The notes: generated from the sequence alone by a model not told the origin. A stretch of 64,000 bases of DNA from an uncultured Methanoregula sp. (GCF_963678795.1 NZ_OY787453.1:930001-994000), one strand, 5' to 3'; shown: positions 9,111-18,493, numbered from the stretch's first letter. Program-made: numbers and translations.

Positions 9111-9292
9111 TCCGGCCTGCGACGACACGGATGCCATAAAACCAGCCTTAACAAAGAATCATGGATCCGGCAACACCCCGCTCATACCGGGAGATTGTTT
9201 AAAAACAATATCCCTCTCTTTTGAAATCCTGATCGTGTCCAGGTTTTCGGGCACTTATCCGGATGTATGTGGGTTTTCGCGGTTATCTTCAA

Positions 9293-9412
9293 TTGCGATA
9301 AACGCCGCCCCTCCCCCCGGGGGCGTCCCCTCGGCGGATCAATGAGTTAAATTAAAAAAACTCCCTGCCCATCCGTGCCTCTCAAGAGGCCCTGGGAAGG
9401 GGAGTGCCTGAA
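9293..9412 (+). repeat. Two-hairpin GC-rich repeat, copy A1
   Basis: A GC-rich block in the intergenic region after the operon promoter. Part 1 is a stem with arms CCGCC and GGCGG around a C/G-run core. Part 2, after a short A-rich linker (GAGTTAAATTAAAAAAA), begins ACTCCCTGCCC and closes with GGGGAGT, with an inner GCCTC/GAGGC hairpin. The same order (GCGAT.AA.GCCGCC, core, GGATCA, A-rich linker, ACTCCCTGCCC, CCGTGCC) recurs at 39827-39950, and the first part recurs inverted at 46355-46395. It does not look coding. It may be a structured RNA, a terminator-like element or a small non-autonomous repeat. Confidence 0.65.
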
Positions 9413-9484
9413 CCGGAATGATTTTCATAGCATGTGTGTGAAACCGTCCAAAGATTTTTGATCTTTAATACCATCTTTTCCAGT

Positions 9485-9670
9485 ATGTATGAGGAATATT
9501 ACATTTTTGCAGCGGCCGCCATTCTGACCACACTCTTGGGTAGCCTGAAACTTATACGGGGGAACGGTGTCGGGGACTATGTCGTAAATTTCCTCGGCAT
9601 CCTTATTCTCGGGCTCGTGGCATTGTGGATATATCGTAAACTTACAAAAAAGGATGCAGTGCAACCGTAA
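9485..9670 (+). CDS. Small membrane protein (two predicted TM helices)
   Basis: A 61-residue protein starting MYEEYYIFAAAAILTTLLG and ending IYRKLTKKDAVQP. Residues ~6-20 and ~30-50 (VVNFLGILILGLVALWIY) are hydrophobic enough to span the membrane, with a basic tail likely inside the cell. An upstream ATG in the same frame at 9434 would add 17 residues, but the chosen start fits the hydrophobic pattern better. No family recognised. It stands alone in AT-rich accessory DNA next to repeat A1. Confidence 0.5.
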   Translation: MYEEYYIFAAAAILTTLLGSLKLIRGNGVGDYVVNFLGILILGLVALWIYRKLTKKDAVQP

Positions 9671-10591
9671 GATGGCCTGCCATTTCAATACGAATGGTGT
9701 CTCTTTGCAACATGGCTGATAGTCTTGAGCGGAAATCTTATAATTTCTTGTTATTGGCTGTATGAACAAAACGTATATTACATTTTTCATCATTTGTATT
9801 CCAAAATCCACAGTTTTCCCCTTTACATCGCTGTTGCTCTATACGAAACGGGCAAAACTCGAAATCGTCACTCATTTTTGCACAATATATTTTGGAAGGG
9901 TTCGAAAATAAATATTTGTAAACAAAATTGAAAACTCTGTTAAAACATTTGAAAGCCCTCTCTCTTCATGCCTTAACTATTAAAATCGAATAAACCGACT
10001 ATATTTTATCGGTAATGAAGATTTGGTGCATTTTAAGAATTCAATCCTATTGTAAAATAGATCCTCAAGATTAGACACCATACAATACGGACACAGTTCG
10101 CGGATGGCTAATTAAGATACTTTAAGCTTGGTGATCTGATGCGCATCCTTGATGAAGATCCTCAGGCATTCATTGATACTGTGCACAAAGGGAATATACC
10201 CTAACCCGGGCGGCGGGAAAAAGAATATCCTCTCTTTTTTAAAGAAATACACAATGAATTGTTGAATATTTTATTAGAGATGGTTTGAAAATCTTTAATC
10301 TTTTTTTCAACTTTGTCATGTCGAGCAAAATTTGTTGTGATCCGGCCGGTCCGGAGATCCGGATCCGGTTCCCGGTTCCGGAAATCTAAAAAAATTTCGA
10401 ACATCTATACCGAAAAATCTGTCCTAGCGGGAAATCCGCTAGGACTTCGTTTAATAACAATTAAACGACCGTAAAAAAATCAAAATTTTTTAGAATCTCC
10501 GGCAGGAAAATCGCCGGAAAAATTCGGTCCGGAAGGCGGATCCGGAATTTAATTTAGATTAATTAGAAAATTCTACGACGTAATTTAAAAT
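9671..10591. other. AT-rich intergenic region with degraded coding traces
   Basis: About 920 bp with no intact gene. Around 10085-10203 two short adjacent frames read YNTDTVRGWLIKIL (stop) and KLGDLMRILDEDPQAFID (to a stop at 10203), possibly the broken start of a transposase or helix-turn-helix gene; this is weak. From about 10335 to 10560 the sequence is full of CCGG-type short palindromes. The rest is AT-rich with many stops. Confidence 0.4.
10335..10556. repeat. Cluster of short palindromes, including a terminator-like hairpin
   Basis: Contains dense CCGG-core palindromes (TCCGGAGATCCGGATCCGG near 10350-10370; CCGGCAGG...CGCCGG near 10500) and one clean hairpin, GTCCTAGCGG/CCGCTAGGAC with an AAAT loop at about 10422-10445, followed by T-rich DNA. 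Lying beyond the stop of the minus-strand secreted-protein gene at 10592, these could end or stabilise its transcript. No function is proven. Confidence 0.45.
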
Positions 10592-11986
10592 TTATTTCCA
10601 GCCAAAAACATTTCTTAAAAAGGTGGTTATCTTATCCAAAATAGTTCCTTGCGCATCTATTTTCTGGTTTTGCTCGGCGATTTGTTTTTCAAGGGCTGCT
10701 ATCTTCGTATCATAATCAGGAGTCGGTGTAAGGGGTGGAGTGTTTGTTGTTGTCATTGCTGTGGTTGGTACGGTCGTAAGACTAGTTGGTGAACCGATTG
10801 TAGTTACGGTCGTTGGAATTGTTGTTCCTTGGGTCGCTTGAGGTGTGATGATTGTTGTAATTACAGTCGTTGTCGAAAGTGTTGTCTGTGTGGATGTCAC
10901 CGTTGGAGTTGGTAAATATACGTTAGCAACACCAGTGTTTGCATCTACTGTAATGATTACGTGGCCAAAGGGATGTTTGGTTGAGCCTTGTGTGAGGAGT
11001 AAATTATCTTTGTAGATTTCAACAAGTAGATCATTTTGACTCGAACCATCGGTTTTTTGAATATCTACCTGAATTGGTCCAACTGCATTTGTAATCTGAT
11101 ATACCTGATCTCCCGAACTCTGAATCGATCGTAAATTGGATGCCAAGCCATACGTGCCCTCGAACCCGCCCAAATAACTAATATGAACCTTTACTACTGA
11201 AGAGGGAATGGGTGTCTGCGTCGTTAGTACGGTTGTCTGGGTAACTGTGGGTGTATCTGTAATTACGTTCGGACTTGTTATTGGTGTTTGAACTATTCCA
11301 GTGGTTGCATCCACCCCTAGAGTTACTTGACCATAACCTGCGTTGGTCGATCCTCTCGTTAAAAGTATCCCGTCTTTATAGATTTCAACAACAAGCTCAT
11401 GCCGATTTGAACCATCGGTTTTTTGAACATTTGCCTGAATTGGTCCAGCTGCATTGAAAATTTGATAAGTGTTGTCACCCGAACTTCGGACAGATTGTAA
11501 ATTGGATGCCATACCATACGTGCCTTTGTACCCCCCCAAATAACTAATATGAACCTTCATTACTGAAGAGGGAATGGTAGTCTGCGTCGTTAGTACTGTT
11601 GTCTGAGTTGATGTTGCTGCATCACCGAATGAACCTGCAAAATTCGACCCCTTTTTAAGAGTGATAACACCTTGCATTGAAGGATGAAAGACATCAATGA
11701 CATTGACGCTCCCAAAATTATCACCGAATGTATATGACCAGGTCTGCCCGGGTGAGAGTAGACCCGACCTGAATAGATTTGTGCCGGTATCTGTGGTTCC
11801 TTCCAACCTATGAACGACGGAATCATCGTTTATCCACGTGATCCCAGTTCCTGGGAGAATGGTGAGTTCATTCGGTGTAAAACCATTGTTCATAATTCTG
11901 ATAGTATCTGCCTGAACCCCCTGTATAAGCACAAGGAGCAGGAAAATGCACAAAATAATCTTTACTGATTTATTTTTGCTCAACAA
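10592..11986 (-). CDS. Secreted repeat protein with cupredoxin-like domain
   Basis: 464 residues. Residues 1-26 form a signal peptide ending VQA-D. Residues 27-112 form a cupredoxin-like domain (ILPGTGITWINDDSVVHRLEG...DVFHPSMQGVITL). His59, His101 and Met104 are in place, but the copper-binding Cys, expected three residues before His101, is Asp98, so a type 1 copper site is unlikely. Two tandem ~100-residue beta-rich repeats follow (KVHISYLGG.GTYG.ASNL...GPIQ..VQKTDGS), then a Thr-rich, probably glycosylated linker (~355-420) and a C-terminal coiled coil (YDTKIAALEKQIAEQNQKID). No obvious membrane anchor. It is AT-rich compared with its neighbours, suggesting transfer. Likely a cell-surface or surface-associated protein. 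Confidence 0.75.
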   Translation of the reverse strand: MLSKNKSVKIILCIFLLLVLIQGVQADTIRIMNNGFTPNELTILPGTGITWINDDSVVHRLEGTTDTGTNLFRSGLLSPGQTWSYTFGDNFGSVNVIDVFHPSMQGVITLKKGSNFAGSFGDAATSTQTTVLTTQTTIPSSVMKVHISYLGGYKGTYGMASNLQSVRSSGDNTYQIFNAAGPIQANVQKTDGSNRHELVVEIYKDGILLTRGSTNAGYGQVTLGVDATTGIVQTPITSPNVITDTPTVTQTTVLTTQTPIPSSVVKVHISYLGGFEGTYGLASNLRSIQSSGDQVYQITNAVGPIQVDIQKTDGSSQNDLLVEIYKDNLLLTQGSTKHPFGHVIITVDANTGVANVYLPTPTVTSTQTTLSTTTVITTIITPQATQGTTIPTTVTTIGSPTSLTTVPTTAMTTTNTPPLTPTPDYDTKIAALEKQIAEQNQKIDAQGTILDKITTFLRNVFGWK

Positions 11987-12092
11987 ATATAATCGCCTGT
12001 TTGATCATTAATTTCTGAAAATATTAATGTAACTCAATAGAGTTACAATGAGGAGACGCACGCTTATGATTTTATGACTCAATTTCTGTTAA

Positions 12093-12350
12093 ATGGCTCT
12101 TCCTATGAAAGGTGGAAAGAAAGTTGCAACAGGCTATCGGATACCTCCGGATGTCACCAAAAAAATAGACGCAATCATTCTTGCGAAAGAATACAGCAAC
12201 CGTGCAGAGATTATAACAACAGCACTGCGGTTTTGGCTTGATAACCGCGATAAAACCCCAAAAGATCAGATTATTGAATGGCTCAAATCTGATGAAGGGG
12301 AACAATATATCGAGACGGTTATGAACCGGATCGCAGCGAAGAAAAAATAA
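12093..12350 (+). CDS. Ribbon-helix-helix (CopG-like) DNA-binding protein
   Basis: 85 residues. VATGYRIPPDVTKKIDAIILAKEYSNRAEIITTALRFWL fits the ribbon-helix-helix pattern: a beta strand with basic/polar residues, helix A, a turn with NRAE, then helix B. A short helical tail (IIEWLKSDEGEQYIETVMNRIAAKKK) follows. Such proteins usually act as dimeric repressors. It lies divergently from the secreted-protein gene (start at 11986) and ~390 bp before the CRISPR-linked dnaQ gene, so it could regulate either or itself. The target is inference. Confidence 0.7.
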   Translation: MALPMKGGKKVATGYRIPPDVTKKIDAIILAKEYSNRAEIITTALRFWLDNRDKTPKDQIIEWLKSDEGEQYIETVMNRIAAKKK

Positions 12351-12736
12351 TTGAATTTAATGCTCTATTTTCACATCTAATTTTAGCGCCGGTTAATTTT
12401 GATTCGTCCAGATTATTCTGGATAGGAATCTATCGTTTAATTTGAATTAAAGAAATGGTATAGTAAACAACAGTTTAGGATGAAAATGATTTTCTAATTG
12501 TAACGTGCCAGAGTTTTCGTCCTAAAATAGTGATCCGATTTAGGTCCGCTTTCGAGAGTGCGATCTGGAAACAATGGAGGGTATTTTTCGGATGAGGGTA
12601 GTTGTTCTTATTTTTTCACTTTCATGCTGCTATTCGTTAGATTTATGGGAGGATAGGATGAAGGGAGGAACAGAAATAAATTTATAAAAATTTCAGGAAT
12701 TCGGAACAAGTAGTTCAATCTAGGCAGGTTTTCACG
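12351..12736 (+). other. Upstream region of the CRISPR-cas operon
   Basis: 386 bp with no gene. It is AT-rich and most likely holds the promoter and any operator of the dnaQ-cas operon (TATA box listed separately). Confidence 0.5.
12672..12712 (+). promoter_or_regulatory. Putative promoter of dnaQ-cas operon
   Basis: A TTTATAAAAA box at 12681-12690 preceded by a purine-rich stretch (CAGAAATAAA) resembling BRE+TATA. It lies 47-56 bp before the exonuclease ATG at 12737, giving a predicted start near 12712-12716. Confidence 0.55.
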
Positions 12737-13318
12737 ATGATCTTATTTCTGGATACGGAAACAACCGGACTTCCCCATAGAAGATCTGCCTCAAGTTATC
12801 TTTTATCGAACTGGCCACGGCTTGTTGAAATTGCATGGATCGAATGCAATGAAAATGGCACTGTTGAATCAGAATATGATCAGATAATCAAACCGGAATC
12901 ATTTGAGATCCCAAGAAGCGCTTCCGCAGTGCATGGAATAACCACAGAAAAAGCGATCTCAGTGGGAATTCCATTGACTGAATCCCTGAAAATATTTTAC
13001 AGATCTCTTCAGTGTTCAGATCTTTGTGTTGGACACAACATAGATTTCGATGTCAACGTTGTCAATGCAAAATTCATTCGAACGGGTTTTTTATTAGAAC
13101 ATTTACGGTCTCTTTGGAAACAGACACAATGCACGATGAAATCTTCTACAAAATTGTGCAGATTGAAAAAAGGACACGGTTATTACAAGTACCCGAAATT
13201 ATCGGAACTTCATACCAAGTTATTTGGAAAAACCTACGAAGATCAGCACAACGCGCTCAATGATGCACGTGCCTGCATGAGCTGTTATTTTGAATTGCAC
13301 CGAAGAGGGATTTTATGA
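12737..13318 (+). CDS. DnaQ-like 3'-5' exonuclease (DEDDh) heading the cas operon
   Basis: 193 residues forming a single RNase H-fold exonuclease domain. Exo I is FLDTETTGLP (Asp6, Glu8), Exo II is VGHNIDFDVNVVNA, and Exo III is QHNALNDARA, with the His-x4-Asp spacing of the DEDDh class. There is no polymerase, BRCT or other domain, so it is not a normal polymerase epsilon subunit. It is the first gene of the strand-collinear cas run, 54 bp before cas3. In some type I-E systems a DnaQ domain is fused to Cas2 and trims prespacer 3' ends. The Cas2 here is unfused, so this protein may supply that activity in trans. Catalysis is predicted from motifs; the CRISPR role is inference. Confidence 0.85.
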   Translation: MILFLDTETTGLPHRRSASSYLLSNWPRLVEIAWIECNENGTVESEYDQIIKPESFEIPRSASAVHGITTEKAISVGIPLTESLKIFYRSLQCSDLCVGHNIDFDVNVVNAKFIRTGFLLEHLRSLWKQTQCTMKSSTKLCRLKKGHGYYKYPKLSELHTKLFGKTYEDQHNALNDARACMSCYFELHRRGIL

Positions 13319-13372
13319 CTGCTTTGAATTTTTTTCTTTACAGAGTGATGTGCAGGATATCAGGGATAACTT

Positions 13373-16123
13373 ATGAATGGTGAAATTCTGGAACCGTATT
13401 ACAATTATTGGGGAAAAGCCGCAGGCAACAGCGGAGAAGATCCATTACAGTATCACCTTCTCGTGTATCATTGCCTGGATGTCGCTGCTGTCGGCCGGAC
13501 CCTGCTCATGAAGGATCCTTTCCTCTGTGAAAAAATCATTTCGCCTACCTTGATGCCTCCCAATGATGCTGAAAAAAACCGGGCACTTGATATCATCTCC
13601 CACCTTCTTGCGTTGCATGATATCGGAAAATTCTCCGGGCGGTTCCAGAATCTGCGTCCGGATATCATGGAGAGACTACAGGGGCGAACCTGCAAAAACG
13701 AGTATACTGTTTATCATGATGATATGGGGCGTCTCTTATTCGAAGAGGATCTCTGGAAACGGGCTTGGTCTGAGAACTGGTTTGGCCTCAATCTTTCCGA
13801 TGATCAGTTTAACTGGAGAGATGCATTGCGTCCATGGGTCTTTGCAGTAACCGGCCATCATGGGAAACCCCCGGAAAAACCGAAGAATAATCTGACGCTG
13901 AGTATGCTCTTTGATTCAAGAGATCGCAACTCTGCCATTGCATTTGCGGAAGCCAGCGCCGGACTTTTTCTGAAAGAAGTCTCCCCCAGAACGCTTGATT
14001 TTTCAGAAGGAACGCTTACTGGATTCCACAGGACTTCATGGCTCCTTGCAGGTCTTGCGGTACTCAGTGACTGGATCGGCTCTGACTGTGGGCATTTCCC
14101 TTTCTGCACTGAACCGATGCCACTGGAAAAATATTGGATACATGCACTTCACCATGCGGAAGACGCTGTCCGCGATGCAGGTATCCTGCCTGCCAGAGTA
14201 TCAGAGAAAACCGGCATGCGGGCATTGTTCCCGAATATATCCCCGACGCCACTTCAATCCCATGTTTCTGAATGTGAACTCGGATTCCACAGTCCCCGTA
14301 TGTTTATCATTGAGGAAGCGACCGGAAGCGGAAAAACGGAAGCTGCCCTTGTACTTGCGCAACGGCTGATAGCGGAAGGAAATGGTGAAGGGATCTTCTT
14401 TGGTCTGCCGACAATGGCAACTGCTGATGCGATGTACGGGAGAATGGAGCAAGCTTACCTGAATTTGTTCATGAGTGCGGATCACCCCTCACTTGTATTG
14501 GCACATAGTTCACGCGACCTTTCGAAGAAATTCCGGAATTCGGTTATCCCGACTAGTGATGATTTCATCGAACCTGACCGGAAAGGAGAGATGAGTGCCT
14601 CCGCGCAGTGTGCTGCGTGGTTGTCAGATAACCGGAAAAAATCACTTCTTGCACAAATCGGTGTCGGGACAATCGATCAGGCACTGATGGGTGTGCTGCC
14701 TCTCCGGCACCAGTCTCTTCGTTTGCTGGGATTATCAAGAAATATTCTTGTTGTAGACGAGGTGCACGCCTACGATCCGTACGTGCACAAGGTACTTGAA
14801 ACACTCCTTGAGTTCCATGCAGCCCAAGGTGGCAGTGCAATCCTTCTTTCCGCGACCCTCCCTCATAAGCAGCGGCAGGATCTGGTCACCGGATTCAGCA
14901 AAGGCTTGGGGATAGATGCCGGTACGGCGATGGTGCAAAAATCGGACTATCCCCTTGTAACCTGTGTGAGCCGCGAGCCAATATCAGAAATTCCCATTGA
15001 CCGCTGTGAACAGACTCATCGGACGATCGCTGTTGAATGCGTTAATGATCCGTCCTTTGTGAAAGCCATATTATCTGACGTTATCAAAGAGGGACGATGC
15101 GCCTGTTGGGTGAGAAATACCGTTGATGATGCTATCGAAACGTATCGTGAACTCTCCCGCCTCTTTGGTCAGGATCATGTCAGGTTGTTCCACGCCCGGT
15201 TTGCGATGGGGGACCGGTTAGGGATTGAGCATACTGTGCTGGATAAGTTTGACAAAAATAGCACTCTTGAAAAACGGCGTGGACAAATCCTTGTCGCCAC
15301 ACAGGTAGTGGAGCAATCGCTTGATCTTGATTTTGATCTCATGATCACGGATCTAGCTCCGATGGATCTGATCATCCAGCGTGCAGGCCGGCTGCACCGG
15401 CATAACGATTCCAGTAAACGTGGTAATAGAGGAACTCCGCGACTCATTGTCTTGACACCCTCTTTGGACGGAATCCCATCGGCTGAATGGTATTCTGCCC
15501 TGTTTCCCAAAGGTGCCTATGTGTATCCCCATCACGGGCAGCTCTGGCTTACCGCCCGGCTTCTTGCCGACCGTAAAAAGATTACGATGCCGGACGATGC
15601 ACGCCTGCTTATTGAAGGGGTATTTGGCGAGGATGCACAGGGAAGAATCCCGGAGTCGCTCATGCAGGCTGAACTTCAATCTGATGGCACGGATATGGGC
15701 GGTCGTGCCCAGGCGAACCTGAATGAACTCAAGCTGGACGAAGGATACCGGAGTACACCGATGCAGTGGATGGACGATGCCTGGACACCGACACGGCTTG
15801 GCGAGCCCCGGGTAACGGTACTCCTTCTCAAGTGGGATGGATCTCGTCTATCGTTCTGGTCATCTCCCTCCGAGTTTGCCCGGGAGATGAGTCTGGTCAG
15901 CATTTCTGAACATAAACTTTCAAAGGAATTTGAGTACGGTGGGATGCTGGGGACAGCTCTTGAACAATTTAAACAGACCCTGCCGGATAAGGGTCGTTGG
16001 CAGGTTCTTGTACCGCTGACTAAGAACAACGGTGAATGGTCAGGTAGTGCTCTTAATGCGAAAGGCAAACGGGTTACCGTCGGGTATGATTCAAGAACGG
16101 GACTTGTAGTAAACAAATCATAA
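13373..16123 (+). CDS. cas3: CRISPR-associated helicase/nuclease Cas3 (type I-E)
   Basis: The effector recruited by Cascade, which nicks and degrades target DNA while translocating 3'-5'. The 916-residue protein has an N-terminal HD nuclease domain (His in LVYHCLDVAA ~34, the HD pair in LLALHDIGKFSGRF ~80-90, VTGHHGKPP ~160). An SF2 helicase follows: Walker A EEATGSGKTEAA (~313), DEVH box VVDEVHAYD (~460), SATLP, motif V ATQVVEQSLDLDFD, and motif VI QRAGRLHRH (~668). The C-terminal accessory domain runs to the end. Full length with all key residues visible. A gap of 127 bp separates it from cse1, so a second promoter is possible. Confidence 0.97.
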   Translation: MNGEILEPYYNYWGKAAGNSGEDPLQYHLLVYHCLDVAAVGRTLLMKDPFLCEKIISPTLMPPNDAEKNRALDIISHLLALHDIGKFSGRFQNLRPDIMERLQGRTCKNEYTVYHDDMGRLLFEEDLWKRAWSENWFGLNLSDDQFNWRDALRPWVFAVTGHHGKPPEKPKNNLTLSMLFDSRDRNSAIAFAEASAGLFLKEVSPRTLDFSEGTLTGFHRTSWLLAGLAVLSDWIGSDCGHFPFCTEPMPLEKYWIHALHHAEDAVRDAGILPARVSEKTGMRALFPNISPTPLQSHVSECELGFHSPRMFIIEEATGSGKTEAALVLAQRLIAEGNGEGIFFGLPTMATADAMYGRMEQAYLNLFMSADHPSLVLAHSSRDLSKKFRNSVIPTSDDFIEPDRKGEMSASAQCAAWLSDNRKKSLLAQIGVGTIDQALMGVLPLRHQSLRLLGLSRNILVVDEVHAYDPYVHKVLETLLEFHAAQGGSAILLSATLPHKQRQDLVTGFSKGLGIDAGTAMVQKSDYPLVTCVSREPISEIPIDRCEQTHRTIAVECVNDPSFVKAILSDVIKEGRCACWVRNTVDDAIETYRELSRLFGQDHVRLFHARFAMGDRLGIEHTVLDKFDKNSTLEKRRGQILVATQVVEQSLDLDFDLMITDLAPMDLIIQRAGRLHRHNDSSKRGNRGTPRLIVLTPSLDGIPSAEWYSALFPKGAYVYPHHGQLWLTARLLADRKKITMPDDARLLIEGVFGEDAQGRIPESLMQAELQSDGTDMGGRAQANLNELKLDEGYRSTPMQWMDDAWTPTRLGEPRVTVLLLKWDGSRLSFWSSPSEFAREMSLVSISEHKLSKEFEYGGMLGTALEQFKQTLPDKGRWQVLVPLTKNNGEWSGSALNAKGKRVTVGYDSRTGLVVNKS

Positions 16124-16250
16124 TGGTTAAGGTGTTGAAAGATGAGGCTTGGATATGGGAAGAATTATTCAAAGTATTCATATTTTCCAGATAGTTGGAT
16201 TTGTCAGAAAACCGGGAGAATTTCGCTGATATCGGAACAGGGAGGCTGGC

Positions 16251-17927
16251 ATGTACAATCTTCTGCATGAACGATGGATTCCTGTAAAAAGGAAAACCGC
16301 TGAAAAGCCGGAATATATTTCTCCGTCCCAGATCACGGACGAAATGGCAACAAACCCGATTATTGCGCTGGCTGCACCCCGCCCGGATTTTAACGGAGCC
16401 CTGATTCAGTTCCTGATCGGCCTGGTACAGACAGCCTGCCCTCCCAAAGATGAATCAGAGTGGCGGAAGAAATTCAGAAGTCCTCCATCATCTGAAGAGT
16501 TGAAAGCTGCATTTGAGCAATATGCGACCGCGTTTAATCTGGATGGTGATGGGCCAAGATTCATGCAGGATCTCGATCTCAATCTATCGGCAATAGATCC
16601 AAAAGAAAAAGAAAAAATTGAATTCCCAATTGAAGAACTCATCCTTGAGATGCCAGGTGACATCACAAAACGGGAAGATCGGGATTTTTTTGTTAAACGT
16701 GGTACAGCAAAAAATATTTGTCAAGATTGTTGTGCTGCTGCATTGTATACGTTACAAGCACACGCCCCATCCGGTGGTCCCGGGTATCGCGTATCTCTTA
16801 GAGGAGGAAGCCCACTTATAACCATAGTCCTCGGACGCACACTATGGGAAACTGTTTGGTTGAATATTGTCGACAATAAAACATTTTTCCAATATGGAAA
16901 TACGTCTAAAAACGCAGATTCAGATAAATTTCCTTGGATGGGGCATACCAGAACTAGTGAAAATGATGAGAAAACTACATTCCAAGATGCAAACGGGGCC
17001 CAGATGTTTTGGGGGATGCCTTGGAGGATTAAGATATTATTTGAGCAAACCCAGAAACACGAAGTATGCGATATCTGTGGGCGCCCTGCCGATTCAATAA
17101 TCAATACTTTTTACAGGAAAAACTACGGTGTTAACTATAAAGGCGGATGGTACCATACTTTAACGCCATATTTTGAGGCGCGTAACTCAGATGACGGATC
17201 TCTCATCCCCTTTGAATCTGAGTTAAACGGCATTTCTTACAGGAACTGGTTGGGATTGATTCAGTACAATCCGAATGAAAAAATACGACCGGCAAAAGTT
17301 GTTCATATCTTCAAGGAAGAGCGGAAAGAGGATTTAAAAGGATTGGGATTATCCTCGACACGACTTTGGGCATTTGGGTACAAGATGAAACAAAGAAAAG
17401 CGTTATGCTGGAATGACAGCACGATGCCCATCATTACACTTAATTCAGAACTATCACAAGATTATGAAGCCGTCATTTTTCAACTGATAACTTCAGCAGA
17501 GATGATCATTTTAAAATTACGAAAATGTATTAGAAATGCCCTGTTCTCTCAAAAATCAAAAGTGAAGGTTAATCTCTCGATCGTTGATTCCCAATTTTGG
17601 CAAGATACAGAATCAAATTTTTATCAAACCATTAATGAATTGAAAATTGCATTACAACAACAAAAATCTCTTGATGCACGAGAAATTCGTTCAAAATGGT
17701 TAAACCTCCTGAAAAATGAAGCGCTATCCCGTTTTGACCAATACTCCCAGTCTGACCAAATTATATCTACAACGAATCCCTGTCGGATTATGGATGCTCG
17801 GCAAGATCTCCTAAAATTTCTCAACTGGGATAAAAAATTATATAATATGCTTGATCTGCAAAAGCCGGAAAAATCTGCAAAAATCAGTGACAAAAAACGC
17901 AAAATTCCGGAGCATGTGATATCGTGA
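16251..17927 (+). CDS. cse1: Cascade large subunit Cse1 (CasA/Cas8e)
   Basis: 558 residues. The large subunit of type I-E Cascade reads the protospacer-adjacent motif and recruits Cas3. The family start MYNLLHERWIPVKRK is followed by ITDEMATNPIIALAAPRPDFNGALIQFLIGLVQT, an ordered Cys motif (NICQDCCAAALYTLQ) with QAHAPSGGPGYRVSLRGGSPL, and a second Cys pair (VCDICGRPADS). The C-terminal helical bundle is AT-rich in codon use compared with cas3 and cas7. A GGGAGG ribosome-binding site precedes the ATG by 6 bp. Confidence 0.95.
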   Translation: MYNLLHERWIPVKRKTAEKPEYISPSQITDEMATNPIIALAAPRPDFNGALIQFLIGLVQTACPPKDESEWRKKFRSPPSSEELKAAFEQYATAFNLDGDGPRFMQDLDLNLSAIDPKEKEKIEFPIEELILEMPGDITKREDRDFFVKRGTAKNICQDCCAAALYTLQAHAPSGGPGYRVSLRGGSPLITIVLGRTLWETVWLNIVDNKTFFQYGNTSKNADSDKFPWMGHTRTSENDEKTTFQDANGAQMFWGMPWRIKILFEQTQKHEVCDICGRPADSIINTFYRKNYGVNYKGGWYHTLTPYFEARNSDDGSLIPFESELNGISYRNWLGLIQYNPNEKIRPAKVVHIFKEERKEDLKGLGLSSTRLWAFGYKMKQRKALCWNDSTMPIITLNSELSQDYEAVIFQLITSAEMIILKLRKCIRNALFSQKSKVKVNLSIVDSQFWQDTESNFYQTINELKIALQQQKSLDAREIRSKWLNLLKNEALSRFDQYSQSDQIISTTNPCRIMDARQDLLKFLNWDKKLYNMLDLQKPEKSAKISDKKRKIPEHVIS

Positions 17928-17938
17928 GGTAATAAAAC

Positions 17939-18493
17939 ATGGAACAAAAAACTTATCTGACATTTTCCCAGCCGGAAGTGTGTGTTGCACTTCTTTCATG
18001 GTGGAAAGAACTGGATACTGCGAGGGGTGACCGGGCAGCACTCAGGCAATGCCACAACCCGCTTGAAGTTGCATTTACACCGGCATTTCACCGGTTAAAA
18101 ATGCGGCTTGAACCGTTTGGCTCCATAAGTCCCGACCAGATGGACAGGCTTGCCATCGTGGCCGGTGTGCTTTCGCATGTCAAGGAGAATAAAACTGAGG
18201 ATCGTGAGCGAAATCTCCAGCGATCATTTGCCGTCCAGATGGCGAGTCCCCCTTCAAAAGGAGGCCCGGGAAAGAAGGCCTGCGTAAGCGGCATGAGATT
18301 CCGGCAACTGCTAAAAATTGAAGATCCGGACAAATTATACGCAACGATGATCCGTCTTGTCCGGCTCCTCGGAGGTTCTGTTGACATGGTCAGTCTCGCA
18401 GCCGGTATCTACTGGTGGAACGAACGTACGAAAAAAGAGTGGGCGTATGCCTATTATGAACATGCACCGAGTGAAGAAAAACAAGGAGTCTGA
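17939..18493 (+). CDS. cse2: Cascade small subunit Cse2 (CasB)
   Basis: 184 residues, all-helical. Two copies normally form the belly of type I-E Cascade and stabilise the R-loop. Family features are LSWWKELDTARGDRAALRQC near the start (basic, nucleic-acid facing), the central KRG/Arg-rich VSGMRFRQLLKIEDPDKLYATMIRLVRLLG and the final Trp-rich YWWNERTKKEWAYAYYEH. It begins 11 bp after cse1 and ends 5 bp before cas7. Confidence 0.95.
   Translation: MEQKTYLTFSQPEVCVALLSWWKELDTARGDRAALRQCHNPLEVAFTPAFHRLKMRLEPFGSISPDQMDRLAIVAGVLSHVKENKTEDRERNLQRSFAVQMASPPSKGGPGKKACVSGMRFRQLLKIEDPDKLYATMIRLVRLLGGSVDMVSLAAGIYWWNERTKKEWAYAYYEHAPSEEKQGV

Noticed and set aside
12737..13318. DnaQ-like gene as DNA polymerase III epsilon
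   Set aside because: Archaea do not use Pol III, the protein is a lone exonuclease domain, and its position is inside the cas run.
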